Assembly (NCBI GenBank): GCA_024114885.1
Contig: CP099418.1
Location: 5,270,001 to 5,334,000, forward strand
Source: Septoria linicola
Taxonomy: Eukaryota; Ascomycota; Dothideomycetes; Mycosphaerellales; Mycosphaerellaceae
Reading direction: 5' to 3'
Length of the DNA: 64,000 bases
Positions within the stretch are counted from its first letter, which is position 1, and the number at the start of each line of letters is the position of its first letter. This document shows positions 62,612 through 64,000 of the stretch, piece by piece. The translations under genes were made by a program, and so were the position numbers. The notes beneath the pieces are model-generated. The model was given only the letters and a program-made list of their open reading frames with translations. It was not told the DNA's origin and ran no database searches.

Positions 62612-64000
62612 GGTAAAAGAAATACCTTCTATAAGATCTTCTTTCTCTCTTATATAGGAGTAGATTATTTAGGATATAGACTATCTAGTAAGTTACCTCT
62701 ATCCTTTCTTATAGCTAATTCTAATAGCTCCCTAGATTCCTTATAGCCTAGTCCTCTACTTAATTATATTCTATATAGCTTCTTAGTTCTCTAATAGCCT
62801 TTAGGGTATACTATTCTTAGCTATAAGGATCTTATATTAAGCTAGAGAGTAGAGTAACTATTAGTAAGGCAAAGGCCTACCTATATACCGTACTTAGTAG
62901 TTTTAGTATAAAAGCAAGGTAGTAGCTCGTTTCTAAGATAGCAATATTTACTCTACTTAATTAATTTAATATCCTACGGTCCTAGTATAGGCTCTTAGTC
63001 TTAGGACTACTAGTTTGAGCTCGTTACTACTAGTTAATACACGTATTATAAGACTATTACTCTCCGAACTAGTCTTGTTCTATAGCGACTACTCTTATAC
63101 CTACCTAGGAGGTTAGTGTTAGGGTAGTTATTATCTATTAATAGAGCCGAAGGTAGGGCTATCTCTTCTCTTTTATACTAGGACTAGAAGCGCGGAGGGT
63201 AGATAGTAGCCTTAAAGTAAGAACTAACGCGCTATAAACATTAATAAGAGGCCTAAAAGAAGCCTACGTAAGAGGCGACTTAAAGAGCTATAATAATATA
63301 GAAGCTTCTAGAATATAGATATCGCTCTAACTCGGAAAAGTTATAAACCTCTAGTACCTCTTAGTACGGATCTATTCGGTAATTATCGTATAGATAGTAA
63401 GGCGACTTACTATATCGGAGATTTACTTAGAGTCTCTATACCTATAATAGTCTTCGATTAGACCCTAGTTTAGTATGAAAACGCTCTCGTTTAGATAGTA
63501 TAGAGGCTATAGGATAGGCTGGACCTGTCTAGGTAATCTCGTATCCTCTAGTATATAGATCGCTTAGAATAAGCCCTAGTACGGCGTTAGACGCTAATCG
63601 TTTAGCTAAGGACACTAATTACGTCTAAGGCCCCGGACCTAGTATATAGTATAGGCTAACGTAATATTATACTACTATAGTTACTTAGCGAATTACCCGA
63701 ATAAGCGAGACGGACGCGCCTAGCTATAAACGGTCGAACTATACGATACGACATGCCTTCGCTTATTAGGTACAATTAATATAGCCCTAGTATTATAATA
63801 AAAAGTTTAACGTTTACCTTTAGATAGCTAGGAAAATTTTAGACTCTTGTTTTTTAGTTATCGTTTTAAATAATAACTATATTTTATTTAAAAACTTAAT
63901 TAAGGAGAGTATAACACACTCTTAGAACACCTTCGAACGAGCTCTATAAGTGAATTAGTATCTATTAGCTAGCCTAAAACACTAGAGAGTAGCTTATCTA
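61870..64000. mobile_element. RIP-mutated transposon-derived DNA running off the right edge
   Basis: From ~61870 the sequence changes abruptly to TA-rich DNA. In 63241-63660 I count one CA and three TG in 420 nt, where about 25-30 of each would be expected; CG is still common. TA steps dominate and every frame is closed by TAG/TAA. This is the product expected when RIP converts CpA to TpA in repeated DNA. No protein domain survives that I can read, so the element class is unknown. The sequence near 63900-63960 (around gagtataacacactcttagaacacc) is less TA-dense and might be a repeat end. Confidence 0.8.
62606..62632. repeat. Short hairpin at the outer edge of the right arm
   Basis: Ten-base inverted repeat atagaaggta (62606-62615) and taccttctat (62623-62632) with a 7-nt A-rich loop. 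It overlaps the last 6 nt of the long inverted repeat, so it could mark an element terminus. Confidence 0.6.

Overview
The window is nuclear DNA from a filamentous ascomycete, most likely a Dothideomycete. That placement is inference from gene families, not a search. The evidence is eukaryotic gene structure throughout (GT-AG introns mostly 49-80 nt), families typical of Pezizomycotina (fungal rhodopsin-domain protein, Zn2Cys6 regulator, Dsc3, Mam3, small secreted Cys proteins), and a right-hand end that carries the mutation pattern of repeat-induced point mutation (RIP). Genes lie on both strands as independent units, often as divergent or tail-to-tail pairs. I see no rRNA, no convincing tRNA and no CRISPR array.

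Layout. 0-11 kb: a CTR copper transporter cut by the left edge, a CorA-like metal transporter with an altered signature motif, two hypothetical genes, a bifunctional PFK-2/FBPase-2 and a rhodopsin-domain membrane protein. 11-26 kb: mostly housekeeping genes. These are RVB1 divergent from the Fe-S assembly gene ISA1, a Dabb-domain protein, DSC3, an RCC1-repeat protein, an alpha/beta hydrolase, an F-box-like protein, the SNARE VTI1, an FAD amine oxidase, a coiled-coil protein, a hotdog thioesterase and SDH8. 26-41 kb: a protein built on a cytochrome P450 fold whose signature motifs are degraded and which carries a long disordered tail, then TSR1 divergent from mannose-6-phosphate isomerase, a single-span membrane protein, a DUF726 hydrolase and an ARMH3/DUF1741 protein. 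41-55 kb is more accessory: three small secreted Cys-containing proteins (candidate effectors), MAM3, a secreted amidase with a hidden exon that adds a GPI-type tail, a nuclear-type protein with SPxK repeats, and an endonuclease/phosphatase-family gene broken at a GA dinucleotide run. 56-61.5 kb: NUP53, a GNAT acetyltransferase and a seven-exon Zn2Cys6 regulator.

The last 2.2 kb is AT-rich, almost free of CA and TG dinucleotides, and opens with a gap-free 341-nt inverted repeat. Every difference I could see between the arms is a C/T or G/A transition. The outer ~90 nt of the left arm is unmutated and works as an internal pre-RIP reference.

The genes do not form one pathway. Several do touch shared processes: metals and Fe-S (CTR, CorA-like, ISA1, SDH8), ribosome/snoRNP and chromatin (TSR1, RVB1), and membrane traffic and ER quality control (VTI1, DSC3, ARMH3). 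Splice sites and starts were placed by reading the sequence, with phase checked for each spliced gene, and have no transcript support.
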